A stretch of 11,226 nt of DNA from an uncultured Bacteroidota bacterium (GCA_902766265.1 CACXCY010000132.1:1-11226), one strand, 5' to 3'. Positions 1-7,302 are shown, counted from the first letter of the stretch. The notes: generated by a model not told the origin, from the sequence alone. Numbers and translations: made by a program.

Positions 1-1017
1 GTATTCGGAACGCTGGTTGCGCGGCACATAGCTCTCGATGGCCTCCTTGATATCGAACAAATCCACGCCAAAATAGCGTCCCACACAGACGGCCGCCATC
101 GCGTTGTCGAAATTGTAAGCCCCCAGCAGACATGTCTGCACGGTATAGACATTGTCGTCCTCTTCGAAATAGAACTTCATGTAAGGGTTGCAGCCCACAC
201 AGCTGCCCTTCACCTCCGCATCATCGGTGCTACCATAGCTGAGCAGTCCCACACGGGGACGCTGTGCCCAGTCGGGGTTATTAGTGTTGGGTATGTAAGC
301 CGGACTGAACGAAGGAATCTCCGGAATGGAGCTGACCTTGGCCGCCTCATCCATCAGTATCGCATTGTCTGCATTGACAAAAATGGTGGGCGACACGCCC
401 GAGCCGCCTTCCGGCATGGCAGCAAGCCAGCGGTATAACTCCGTCTTGGTGCGCACCACACCTTCAAACGAGCCAAAGCCCTCCAGATGCGCCCGACCTA
501 TGTTGGTGATGAGGCCGCAGGTGGGCTCCGCGATATGACAAAGGAAGTCTATCTCGCCCGGATGGTTGGCACCCATCTCGACAATAGCCACCTCCGTGTC
601 GGCAGGCATAGAGAGGATAGTGAGCGGCACGCCCAGATGGTTGTTGAAGTTGCCTCGCGTGGCGTGGGTACGGTATTTTTTAGAGAGCACCGCATGCACG
701 AGCTCCTTGGTCGTCGTCTTGCCGTTCGTGCCCGTGATTCCCACAAAGGGGATAGACAAATGGCGGCGATGGCAGTGCGCCAACTCCTGCAACGCTTTCA
801 GCACGTCGGGCACCACATAGCAGCGTTGGTCCGCTCCATACTGTGCATCGCTGGTCACACAGGCCGCCGCTCCCTGTGCCAACGCCTGCGGCACGAAAGC
901 ATTACCATCGAAATTATCACCCTTGAGGGCAAAAAAGATACAACCGGGAGTCACCTGACGGCTGTCGGTCGTCACCATGCGCGACTGCAGGTAACGTTCA
1001 TAAAGTTCTTCAATCAT
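1..1017 (-). CDS. murF: MurF, UDP-N-acetylmuramoyl-tripeptide--D-alanyl-D-alanine ligase (C-terminus cut by window edge)
   Basis: This cytoplasmic Mur ligase adds D-Ala-D-Ala to UDP-MurNAc-tripeptide using ATP, the last soluble step in making the peptidoglycan pentapeptide precursor. I translated 339 codons by hand from the ATG at 1017; the frame stays open to base 1. The N-terminal substrate domain holds VTTDSR (residues 15-20) and FFALKGDNFDG (28-38). The ATP-binding P-loop GITGTNGKTTTKE is at 93-105, followed by TRGNFNNHLGVPLT (120-133) and VEMGANHPGEI (146-156). The fragment ends in the central/C-terminal region at YVPRNQRSEY, close to the family's N-x-RS motif. Family members are about 430-450 residues, so roughly 100 C-terminal residues lie beyond the edge. 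The ATG fits the usual N-terminus of Bacteroidales MurF. The gene follows tRNA-Pro in the same direction, separated by a structured 257-nt spacer. No clear ribosome binding site or promoter is visible, which is common in this phylum. Confidence 0.95.
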   Translation of the reverse strand, partial: MIEELYERYLQSRMVTTDSRQVTPGCIFFALKGDNFDGNAFVPQALAQGAAACVTSDAQYGADQRCYVVPDVLKALQELAHCHRRHLSIPFVGITGTNGKTTTKELVHAVLSKKYRTHATRGNFNNHLGVPLTILSMPADTEVAIVEMGANHPGEIDFLCHIAEPTCGLITNIGRAHLEGFGSFEGVVRTKTELYRWLAAMPEGGSGVSPTIFVNADNAILMDEAAKVSSIPEIPSFSPAYIPNTNNPDWAQRPRVGLLSYGSTDDAEVKGSCVGCNPYMKFYFEEDDNVYTVQTCLLGAYNFDNAMAAVCVGRYFGVDLFDIKEAIESYVPRNQRSEY

Positions 1018-1082
1018 GCCCCGTTAACGCAGAAAAACACCTTTTAGTATGATACGCAGCCACTGATCAACGACCTCAACCA

Positions 1083-1114
1083 AGGGCAGCCCTAAAAGGG
1101 CAAAATCACGCCCT
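1083..1114. repeat. Alternating AGGGC/GCCCT inverted-repeat cluster in the murF leader
   Basis: Four 5-base blocks alternate on the plus strand: agggc (1083-1087), gccct (1089-1093), agggc (1097-1101) and gccct (1110-1114). In minus-strand RNA the first and second blocks can form a stem with an 8-nt loop, extendable to 6 bp at 1096-1115. The second and third can form a stem with a 3-nt loop, and the first can also reach the fourth. These pairings exclude one another. The cluster sits about 65 nt upstream of the murF start. A regulatory role is inference only; no known riboswitch class is recognised. Confidence 0.5.
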
Positions 1115-1115
1115 T

Positions 1116-1206
1116 CGGTTTGTTGTCCAACAAAATACGGTTTTATGTCCAACAAATGCGCGGTTTTATCGGCAATAACAGCACGGTTTTGTTTTGGTAC
1201 GATACA
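1116..1206. repeat. Four imperfect 22-23 bp tandem units between tRNA-Pro and murF
   Basis: On the plus strand the hexamer cggttt begins at 1116, 1138, 1161 and 1184, a spacing of 22, 23 and 23 bases. Units 1 and 2 also share tgtccaacaaa, and unit 1 contains a 6-bp hairpin (tttgtt at 1119-1124, loop gtcc, aacaaa at 1129-1134). Units 3 and 4 are more diverged after the shared head. A 23-base period is not a multiple of three, which argues against protein coding. An open frame runs through the area on the minus strand, but its only ATG start lies inside the tRNA gene. Function is unknown; it could be a dispersed intergenic repeat or decayed mobile DNA. Confidence 0.5.
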
Positions 1207-1237
1207 TGGGGGCTTCCGGATAGTGGTAATAGCAAGA

Positions 1238-1267
1238 AAGGAGGGACACCTGTGTGTCTCCCTCCTT
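1238..1267 (-). terminator. Probable rho-independent terminator of tRNA-Pro
   Basis: The minus strand reads AAGGAGGGAGACAC, a short loop, then GTGTCCCTCCTT. This forms a stem of about 12 bp with a 2-nt bulge, beginning 8 nt after the mature tRNA 3' end. The bases after the stem, TCTTGCTATT, are only moderately T-rich, so termination may be partial. The position, directly after a tRNA with its own promoter, supports the call. Confidence 0.6.
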
Positions 1268-1274
1268 CTCTTTG

Positions 1275-1348
1275 TCGGGGCGAAAAGACTCGAACTTTCG
1301 ACCCCTTGCACCCCATGCAAGTGCGCTAGCCAACTGCGCCACGCCCCG
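1275..1348 (-). tRNA. tRNA-Pro (anticodon GGG)
   Basis: The 74-nt sequence folds by hand into a complete cloverleaf. The acceptor stem is CGGGGCG/CGCCCCG, T8 and G9 are present, and the D stem is GCGC/GCGC with loop AGTTGGCTA. The anticodon stem is CTTGC/GCAAG with loop ATGGGGT, giving anticodon GGG, which reads CCC and CCU proline codons. The variable loop is GGGTC, and the T arm is GAAAG-TTCGAGT-CTTTT with one G-T pair. The discriminator base is A. The next genomic bases are CAA, so the full CCA tail is not encoded and must be added after transcription. The A32-U38 loop pair is a known feature of tRNA-Pro(GGG). A matching promoter lies upstream and a hairpin downstream, so the gene is probably its own unit. 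Confidence 0.95.
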
Positions 1349-1360
1349 AACAAATTGGAT

Positions 1361-1379
1361 GATTTCCCTATCGGAAATC
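1361..1379 (-). other. Perfect 7-bp hairpin in the tRNA-Pro 5' leader
   Basis: The minus strand reads GATTTCC, loop GATAG, GGAAATC: a perfect 7-bp stem with a 5-nt loop. It lies between the predicted transcription start and the first base of the mature tRNA, 12 nt from the RNase P cleavage site. It may help leader folding or processing; no function is shown. Confidence 0.5.
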
Positions 1380-1384
1380 GGTTG

Positions 1385-1415
1385 CAAAAGTACTACATTT
1401 TTTATAACCGACAAA
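1385..1415 (-). promoter_or_regulatory. Bacteroidota housekeeping promoter for tRNA-Pro
   Basis: The minus strand has TTTG at 1415-1412, a 19-nt spacer and TACTTTTG at 1392-1385. This fits the Bacteroidota -33/-7 pattern (TTTG, 19-21 nt, TAnnTTTG). An A-rich tract (A5, G, A9 on the minus strand, 1431-1417) lies directly upstream of the -33 element, like an UP element on strong stable-RNA promoters. Transcription should begin near 1380, giving a leader of about 30 nt. Confidence 0.8.
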
Positions 1416-1596
1416 ATTTTTTTTTCTTTTTGCCCAACGACATCCCTATCCGTATGGTTGTCAAATGCATTTCCGTCGCATACAATCGAGGGGCAACCGC
1501 CAACAGCAAACCTTTCGGTGCCTATCACCCCTTGTTATCGCCAAATATCGCAGCCCAGTCATCTTGCTGACTGCAGATGCAAAGGGGCTAACACGA

Positions 1597-3093
1597 CTAC
1601 TCAATAAAAGTGAACTGGATGACATCAGACTCCGCCTCTGACGGCTGGGACGATGTACGGCGGCCTTTCTTTGCAGTCCTCTGCTCGGCCACAATGTCAG
1701 TGGTGATACGTCCAGCGTCTATACCGCTGACCACAAAGTATTGTATCAGTTCCTCCAAACGCGCATTGCAGAGAAGCTGATTGAACGACACGTTGTCGCC
1801 ACGGGTACGCTTAGCCGTAATATTGACCTTTAGCCGAGGGCTGTCAGCCAAGATGCGTACGATGGGGTCAAGAAACCCTTGCGCTCCATCGGCAATGTCG
1901 CTACTTGCATCGGCACCGAAGATGTCAATACCGCTGTAGGTGTATTGCTTATCATACCGCGCCACCTGAAGCCCAATACTATAGGGCATGACGTTGACCA
2001 GTTGATTCTCATCGTTGCGGCGAGGACGCAGCGTCCGCGTCTCAGCCATATAACCTCGAGCGACAAAGGTGAGAGCATATTCCCGCTCGGGCTGCAAATA
2101 GACACGATAGTGGCCGTCGTCATCAGAGTAGACGCGATAGAGTATCTTCCGCGGATTGTCGGCCAGTGCTACCTCCACGGAGCCCCCTGACAAACGCCGC
2201 ATATCATCGGCATAGTCGGTAAGATTTCCCTCCAACACCACACAGTCCAGACGGCCCGAGGCCGACATGAGCTGTTCATCCACACCGTCGTTGTGTATCC
2301 AGAACAACTGTTGCGTTGCCTCGTCGACTATCAAACCATAATCAGCATCACCAGAATTGACCGGTGCCGGCAGACGCATGGTACGCCCATGGCGCAACAG
2401 GAGCACACTGCCTTTGTCGGTAGACTTCTCCTCGCGCAGTAGACGTGTGACATAAATCTTATAACCGTAGCTGTTATTATCGGATGCAAAATAAAGGTAA
2501 CGTCCAGCTATACACGGTGTAATCTCATTGCCCTTGGTGTTGATGCCGACATCAAAGCAATGGGGCGTCTGCCATTTGCCGCCACGGTACTCACTGTACC
2601 ATAGGTCGCTTCCCCCCTGCCCTGGCATATCGTTGGCGGAGAAAATCATGATGCACCCATCGGGTGAAAACGTGGGATGACTGATACTGCCTTGGTATTT
2701 GCGCATCTTTATTTGCTCTGCACTAAAACGTCCACCGCCGGCGGGCTTCAACTCGTGGAGTTCAGTATGACCCTTGCCATTGTCCTTGGTGTAGAACACA
2801 TTGCCCGTGACAGGATTCTTGGTGATATAGGTAATATTGCGGTCCACCTTCTGCGCGCCGGCATCGATTTTGAGTTCCGAGATCGAGGCATCGCTGCTCG
2901 TGGCAGAAAACGTCATACCCGAAATACAGACACGCATCTGTCCGTCAAAATAAGAAAGCCCCGAGATTTTGCCCAATGTCTTGATATGGTTGCCTGACGA
3001 CACCGATACCGACTTGTTGGTATCGGCGATAAACTGGGCCTGGGTAGCCGTGGTCAACAGGACAAGAGCAAGGAGGGCGAGGGGCTTCTTCAT
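1597..3093 (-). CDS. Secreted beta-propeller / OmpA-like envelope protein (PorE-like, no TPR domain)
   Basis: This is a 498-residue envelope protein starting at the ATG at 3093. A GTG two codons upstream is possible, but MKKPLALLALVLL is the natural start of the signal peptide, with cleavage near residue 18-20 (ATQAQ). Residues ~35-290 carry WD40/TolB-like beta-propeller blades, for example HPTFSPDGCIMIFSAN (139-154), SDLWYSEYRGGKW (162-174) and YLYFASDNNSYGYKIYV (199-215). Residues ~302-356 look like a carboxypeptidase-regulatory beta-sandwich (YSDDDGHYRVYL). The C-terminal ~120 residues resemble a divergent OmpA domain (N-x-x-L-C-x-x-R at 438-445, then YFVVSGIDAGRI). Propeller, CRD and OmpA-like domains in this order match PorE (PG1058) of the type IX secretion system, but PorE also has N-terminal TPRs that are absent here. 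The protein is likely periplasmic, near peptidoglycan. It follows lon by 32 nt and is probably co-transcribed. Exact function is unknown. Confidence 0.8.
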   Translation of the reverse strand: MKKPLALLALVLLTTATQAQFIADTNKSVSVSSGNHIKTLGKISGLSYFDGQMRVCISGMTFSATSSDASISELKIDAGAQKVDRNITYITKNPVTGNVFYTKDNGKGHTELHELKPAGGGRFSAEQIKMRKYQGSISHPTFSPDGCIMIFSANDMPGQGGSDLWYSEYRGGKWQTPHCFDVGINTKGNEITPCIAGRYLYFASDNNSYGYKIYVTRLLREEKSTDKGSVLLLRHGRTMRLPAPVNSGDADYGLIVDEATQQLFWIHNDGVDEQLMSASGRLDCVVLEGNLTDYADDMRRLSGGSVEVALADNPRKILYRVYSDDDGHYRVYLQPEREYALTFVARGYMAETRTLRPRRNDENQLVNVMPYSIGLQVARYDKQYTYSGIDIFGADASSDIADGAQGFLDPIVRILADSPRLKVNITAKRTRGDNVSFNQLLCNARLEELIQYFVVSGIDAGRITTDIVAEQRTAKKGRRTSSQPSEAESDVIQFTFIE

Positions 3094-3125
3094 GGTCACT
3101 GGTATTTCCGTCGGGGGACGACCGC

Positions 3126-5543
3126 CTACTCCAATACCAACGGCAATGCTTCCCTCATCTCGCTGATGTAGTGGAAGGTTAGTCCGTTCAAATATTGGGC
3201 ATTGATATCTTCTATATCGCGGCGGTTTTCCTCCGAGAGTATTATATCGGTGATGGTGGCACGCTTGGCGGCCAGTATCTTCTCTTTGATACCTCCCACA
3301 GGCGTTACTGAGCCACGCAGCGTAATTTCGCCTGTCATGGCATAATTGGCCTTCACTTTGCGACCGGTAAAGGCCGACACCATGGCCACAAACATCGTGA
3401 TGCCAGCCGATGGTCCATCTTTAGGCACCGCACCTTCTGGCACATGGATGTGGATGTTGCTCTCCTCTATGATTGCATTGTCAACACTGAAATCAGAAGC
3501 ATTGGCTTTGAGATATTCAAAAGCCAGCGTGGCTGACTCCTTCATCACGTCGCCCAGATTGCCCGTCATCGTCAGCGTGCCTTTGCCTTTGGATGTGCAT
3601 GCCTCAATAAAAAGTATCTCTCCCCCCACGGATGTCCATGCCAGACCTGTTACCACGCCAACACGAGCTTCCTTGCCGCGATGTTCGCTCTGATGGATAG
3701 GCAATCCCAACAGTTCCTTGAGTTCCGATACTCGGATAGTCTTGTCTATCACCTCACCGGCGGCCACCTTGACGGCCTTGCGTCGGATAATCTTGGCAAT
3801 TGTCTTATCCAACTGACGGACGCCTGCTTCACGCGTGTAATCATTGATGAGCGTCACCAACAACGGCTTGGAAAACTTGAGTCCAGCTTTAGGAAACCCT
3901 AATTCGGCCAATTCTTTGGGCACCAAATGACGTGCCGCTATCTCTAACTTTTCTTCCAAGATGTAACCTGAAAGGTCGATAATCTCCATGCGGTCCAACA
4001 GCGCCGGCTGAATGGTGCTCAAACTGTTCGCCGTGGCGATGAACATCACTTTGGAGAGGTCAAAATCCAGATCGAGATAGTTGTCATGGAAAGCGCTATT
4101 CTGCTCAGGGTCGAGCACTTCAAGCAGTGCTGACGTGGGGTCGCCATTGAAAGTGTTGGTCTGTATTTTGTCAATCTCGTCAAGAATGAAGACGGGATTG
4201 GCCGACTGCGCTTTTTTGATGCTCTGGATAATGCGCCCAGGCATAGCACCCACGTATGTCTTACGATGTCCACGTATCTCGGCTTCGTCATGAAGACCAC
4301 CCAAGGCCACACGCACATAGCGACGTTTCATGGCAGCAGCTATGCTCTTGCCCAACGAGGTCTTGCCCGTACCCGGAGGCCCAACAAGACAGAGTATGGG
4401 AGACTTCATATCACCTTTCAAACTCAATACAGCAATATGCTCCAAAATACGGTCTTTCACCTTCTCCAGCCCGAAATGGTCTCGGTCCAACACTTTACGC
4501 GCATGGTCGGTGTTCAGGTTATCAGTGGTATATTCGTTCCAAGGCAAATCAAGCAACAGATTCAAGTAGTTGGCCTGCACCGAGTAATCGGGCATTGACG
4601 ACGGGGTGCGCTGCAACTTGACCACCTCTTTCTCAAAGAATTCTGCCACCTCTGCATTCCATTTCTTCTTCTTTGCCCGTTCACGCATCTCATGGGCGTC
4701 CTGCTCTGCAGGACTGCCACCCAACTCCTCCTGAATGACATGCATCTGCTGATTCAGAAAGTATTCCCGCTGCTGGCGGTCCATCTCCTTGCGCGTTTTG
4801 TCCTGTATCTCGGCTTTGAGCTTTACTGCATCAAGAATTCCGTCCAAGATATCCAGCAATTCATCCAAACGCTTCATGTAGGACGACTGTTCGAGCAACT
4901 GCTGCTTGAGATTGACATCAAGATTGGTATGGGCAGCGACAAAATTAACCAATATCTTATTGCTCTGAATATTTTTCAGTGAGTTGGCCGCTTCGCCAGG
5001 CACTTCGTTGACACGCAGGACAGCGGCATACTTCTTGCGTAACAATGCCATCTTGGTGCGCAAAACGGCACCTTTGAAATCGCCATCATCCTCTAACAAA
5101 CGGGCATGGACAATGCCTATTAACTGTGGTTCTTCGCTCACCAGGTCTCCCAAAATGAAACGTTGCACACCCTGCAGGATACTCAACGAATTGCCATCGG
5201 GCAACTCAATAACTTTGAGGACTCTTGCCACACAGCCAAAGTCAAAGAGATCCTCACGCATGGGGTCATCGGCATCAGTCTTCTGTGCCACAACACCAAT
5301 AAAACTATCATGCCGTGAGGCCTGCTTCAACAGGCGTATGGATTTCTGTCGACCTGCGGTAATGGGAAGTATGACGCCTGGGAATATAGCGTTGCCCCTC
5401 AATGGGAGAATGGGTAGCTCGTCAGGTATATTTTCGTCGGTACCTAAAAGGAAATCTTCTTCGTCTTTGGTAATGACGGGTATAATCTCTGTTTTAGCGC
5501 TCAGCGTTCCGGCAAAAAGTTCATCAATAGGTTTTTGCTGCAT
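3126..5543 (-). CDS. lon: Lon, ATP-dependent serine protease
   Basis: Full-length cytoplasmic AAA+ protease of 805 residues that degrades misfolded and regulatory proteins. The N-terminal substrate domain spans ~43-240 (LPILPLRGNAIFPG at 43-56), followed by a helical linker with YFLNQQMHVIQEELG (261-275). The AAA+ module has Walker A GPPGTGKT (388-395), Walker B VFILDEIDK (451-459), a sensor-1 Asn in ATAN (503-506) and an arginine in YTREAGVR (569-576). The protease domain has PKDGPSAG with catalytic Ser712 and GGIKEK with catalytic Lys755; the 43-residue spacing equals that of S679/K722 in E. coli Lon. All key residues are present. The N-terminus is slightly longer than in E. coli (784 residues), with an acidic stretch before the N domain. 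The upstream 176-nt gap (5544-5719) should hold the promoter, but I see no convincing TAnnTTTG box or heat-shock site there. Confidence 0.97.
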   Translation of the reverse strand: MQQKPIDELFAGTLSAKTEIIPVITKDEEDFLLGTDENIPDELPILPLRGNAIFPGVILPITAGRQKSIRLLKQASRHDSFIGVVAQKTDADDPMREDLFDFGCVARVLKVIELPDGNSLSILQGVQRFILGDLVSEEPQLIGIVHARLLEDDGDFKGAVLRTKMALLRKKYAAVLRVNEVPGEAANSLKNIQSNKILVNFVAAHTNLDVNLKQQLLEQSSYMKRLDELLDILDGILDAVKLKAEIQDKTRKEMDRQQREYFLNQQMHVIQEELGGSPAEQDAHEMRERAKKKKWNAEVAEFFEKEVVKLQRTPSSMPDYSVQANYLNLLLDLPWNEYTTDNLNTDHARKVLDRDHFGLEKVKDRILEHIAVLSLKGDMKSPILCLVGPPGTGKTSLGKSIAAAMKRRYVRVALGGLHDEAEIRGHRKTYVGAMPGRIIQSIKKAQSANPVFILDEIDKIQTNTFNGDPTSALLEVLDPEQNSAFHDNYLDLDFDLSKVMFIATANSLSTIQPALLDRMEIIDLSGYILEEKLEIAARHLVPKELAELGFPKAGLKFSKPLLVTLINDYTREAGVRQLDKTIAKIIRRKAVKVAAGEVIDKTIRVSELKELLGLPIHQSEHRGKEARVGVVTGLAWTSVGGEILFIEACTSKGKGTLTMTGNLGDVMKESATLAFEYLKANASDFSVDNAIIEESNIHIHVPEGAVPKDGPSAGITMFVAMVSAFTGRKVKANYAMTGEITLRGSVTPVGGIKEKILAAKRATITDIILSEENRRDIEDINAQYLNGLTFHYISEMREALPLVLE

Positions 5544-5719
5544 TGATATTGTCGTTGTATTCTTTGAGTATTATTCTATTATTATTGCTTATTTTTCCGC
5601 GCACCCGGTGACACTACGCCCTGAGTGCAACGTTTTGTTATACGCATCACTCTGACAAATGTTTCGTAACGGACTGAAAAAAGAGTACTCCACCAGCAAC
5701 CAACTGCATCCCAACAACG

Positions 5720-6289
5720 TCAGTGTCTCATGCCGGCGATTTGTTCCAGTAGTTCATCATACCAACTCTGCCCGAAGCGACGGATTAGCGGTTGCTCGAG
5801 ATAGCGATACAATGGTATACCTGTTTCCTTACCCTTGATTCTGGCACAACTGCACACATCCCACTCATGATAATTGACTGCCGTAAATTCGCCAAAATCG
5901 TCCACCCTGATAGGATACAGATGGCATGAAACGGGCTTGGGGAAGGCAATACATCCGTTACGATAGGCCTGTTCTATGGCACAATAGGCAGTACCATCGC
6001 TACCCCATGCCACATAAGCACATTCCCGATTGTCCACCAACGGAGTACACGGATCTGCTGCATTATCCAACGAAGATACGCCTTCATTGTCGACCACCCT
6101 GCGTCCTTCCTCAGTCATATAAGGGCGCACCTGGGAAAGAATCTGTTCCAGAATAGGTATTTCTTCTTCCAACAATGGAGCCCCGAAATCGCCCTCAACA
6201 CAGCAACACCCTTTGCACTGCGCCAAGTCGCAGCAAAAACAGCGGTCTACTACGTCTTCGGATACTATTGCGTTTTGTACGATGAGCAT
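5720..6289 (-). CDS. DUF3109 family cysteine-rich protein
   Basis: A 189-residue soluble protein without a signal peptide or membrane segment, recognised as DUF3109 (PF11307), a family of unknown function common in Bacteroidota and related to cysteine-cluster proteins of the YkgJ type. It has 14 cysteines: 17, 19, 20, 25, 28, 29, 30, 81, 90, 103, 113, 122, 146 and 148. The dense N-terminal group (CFCCDLAQCKGCCC, 17-30) and the later PVSCHLYPIR (119-128) and WDVCSCARIKG (143-153) motifs are typical of the family and suggest Zn or Fe-S binding. That is inference; no activity is known. It begins 44 nt after the hydroxyacid dehydrogenase stop, so it is probably the last gene of that operon. The ATG at 6289 places the cysteine cluster near the N-terminus as expected. 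Confidence 0.85.
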   Translation of the reverse strand: MLIVQNAIVSEDVVDRCFCCDLAQCKGCCCVEGDFGAPLLEEEIPILEQILSQVRPYMTEEGRRVVDNEGVSSLDNAADPCTPLVDNRECAYVAWGSDGTAYCAIEQAYRNGCIAFPKPVSCHLYPIRVDDFGEFTAVNYHEWDVCSCARIKGKETGIPLYRYLEQPLIRRFGQSWYDELLEQIAGMRH

Positions 6290-6333
6290 GGGAGATGTAT
6301 TATATTAGCATTACTTCTGATGTACAACTATTG

Positions 6334-7302
6334 TTAGTCATTTTGCCGAAGACACTGTACTATCTTGTCAGCAAGGACGGTGGCGAGTTTGTATTTGGAT
6401 TCCACTGTCCACCCTGCCACATGAGGAGTCATCACAGTATGGGGACTCCTTAACAGATAGCGATAGTCGTTGGGCAAATCATCCATAACAAGGCCATCCT
6501 TGGCCATATTCTCGTATTCAATCACATCAAGACCTGCGCCTAGCACTTGTCCCGATTCCATGGCTGCCACCAAATCGGCGGTCTTAACCACAGCACCTCT
6601 CGAAGTGTTGAGCAGATAGAACGGATGCGTCATACGTCCGATGAAATCAGCATTAACCATATATCGTGTCTCTTCTGTGAGAGGGACGTGAAGCGAAACC
6701 ACATCGGCCTCGTGCTGCAACGTATCCAAAGAACAAGGGACAACATAATCACGCGCCTTGACAAAGTTCTCTTCACAATGGGCAGGACGGTACTTGTCGT
6801 AAGCCAGAATACGACATTCAAAGCCACGTAAACGCTGAGCAAAAGCCCCCCCCATGTTGCCAAATCCTATGATGCCCACTGTGCGACCTTTGACCTCTAT
6901 GCCCCGGTTGTCCTCGCGATGCCACTGTCCCTGCCGTACCTCTGCATCGGCTATTGTTATCTTGTCAAAAAGCGCCAAAAGTAATGCAGTTGCGTGTTCC
7001 CCCACAGCATCACGATTGCCCTCGGGAGAATTGAAACACTTGACACCACAGCTCTCTGCATATTCCACATCAATAGTTTCCATACCCGCACCCACACGTC
7101 CGATACAACGCAGATGCCTGGCCTTATCAATAAAAGGACGATCAATGATTATTTTGCTACGAACAATCAAGGCATCATAGTCCTGTACCATTTCAAGTAA
7201 CGTATTGTATGTACAGTCAACACATACGTCACAATCAATACCTGCCGCCTCAATATGTTGGCGGAGTACAGGATGAGTATTATCGGTAATCAAAACTTTC
7301 AT
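6334..7302 (-). CDS. D-2-hydroxyacid dehydrogenase, phosphoglycerate dehydrogenase-like, without ACT domain
   Basis: A 322-residue cytoplasmic NAD(P)-dependent oxidoreductase of the D-isomer-specific 2-hydroxyacid dehydrogenase family. The split substrate domain covers ~1-100 and ~290-322 (DALIVRSK at 43-50, IGRVGAGMETID at 67-78). The Rossmann domain has GFGNMG at 146-151 and Asp169 at the end of strand two, which favours NAD over NADP. Catalytic residues are in place: Arg235 (NTSRG), Glu264 (five residues after Asp259 in GLDVIEYE) and His294 (MTPHVAGWT). There is no ACT domain (E. coli SerA has about 410 residues), so serine feedback control is unlikely. SerA activity is possible, but the substrate is not proven, and other members reduce pyruvate, glyoxylate or larger 2-oxoacids. 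Its ATG overlaps the stop of the upstream lipoprotein gene by 4 bases (ATGA), pointing to translational coupling; the DUF3109 gene follows after 44 nt. Confidence 0.88.
   Translation of the reverse strand: MKVLITDNTHPVLRQHIEAAGIDCDVCVDCTYNTLLEMVQDYDALIVRSKIIIDRPFIDKARHLRCIGRVGAGMETIDVEYAESCGVKCFNSPEGNRDAVGEHATALLLALFDKITIADAEVRQGQWHREDNRGIEVKGRTVGIIGFGNMGGAFAQRLRGFECRILAYDKYRPAHCEENFVKARDYVVPCSLDTLQHEADVVSLHVPLTEETRYMVNADFIGRMTHPFYLLNTSRGAVVKTADLVAAMESGQVLGAGLDVIEYENMAKDGLVMDDLPNDYRYLLRSPHTVMTPHVAGWTVESKYKLATVLADKIVQCLRQND

Noticed and set aside
487..1047. 186-residue open frame on the plus strand opposite murF
   Set aside because: Antisense shadow of a clearly conserved Mur ligase; the translation has no recognisable domain and low-complexity His/Arg composition.
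1275..1348. tRNA-Pro 3' end as an attachment site for an integrative element
   Set aside because: No duplicate of the tRNA 3' end, integrase gene or mobile cargo is visible in the window.
1166..1528. 120-residue minus-strand frame spanning the tRNA gene and its promoter
   Set aside because: It reads through a complete tRNA, a terminator and a canonical promoter, so it cannot be a normal protein gene.
1556..1573. Inverted repeat CAGTCA/TGACTG just after the PorE-like gene
   Set aside because: The stem is only 6 bp and no T-tract follows on the minus strand, so it does not qualify as a terminator.
4984..5655. 223-residue open frame on the plus strand opposite lon
   Set aside because: It overlaps the conserved Lon N-terminal region in antisense, has no domain resemblance and is rich in Ser/Arg, as expected for a reversed reading.
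5544..5719. Possible heat-shock or housekeeping promoter for lon
   Set aside because: I found TTG and T-rich pieces but no pair with the right spacing to a TAnnTTTG box and no CIRCE-like repeat; the promoter is expected here but not identifiable by eye.
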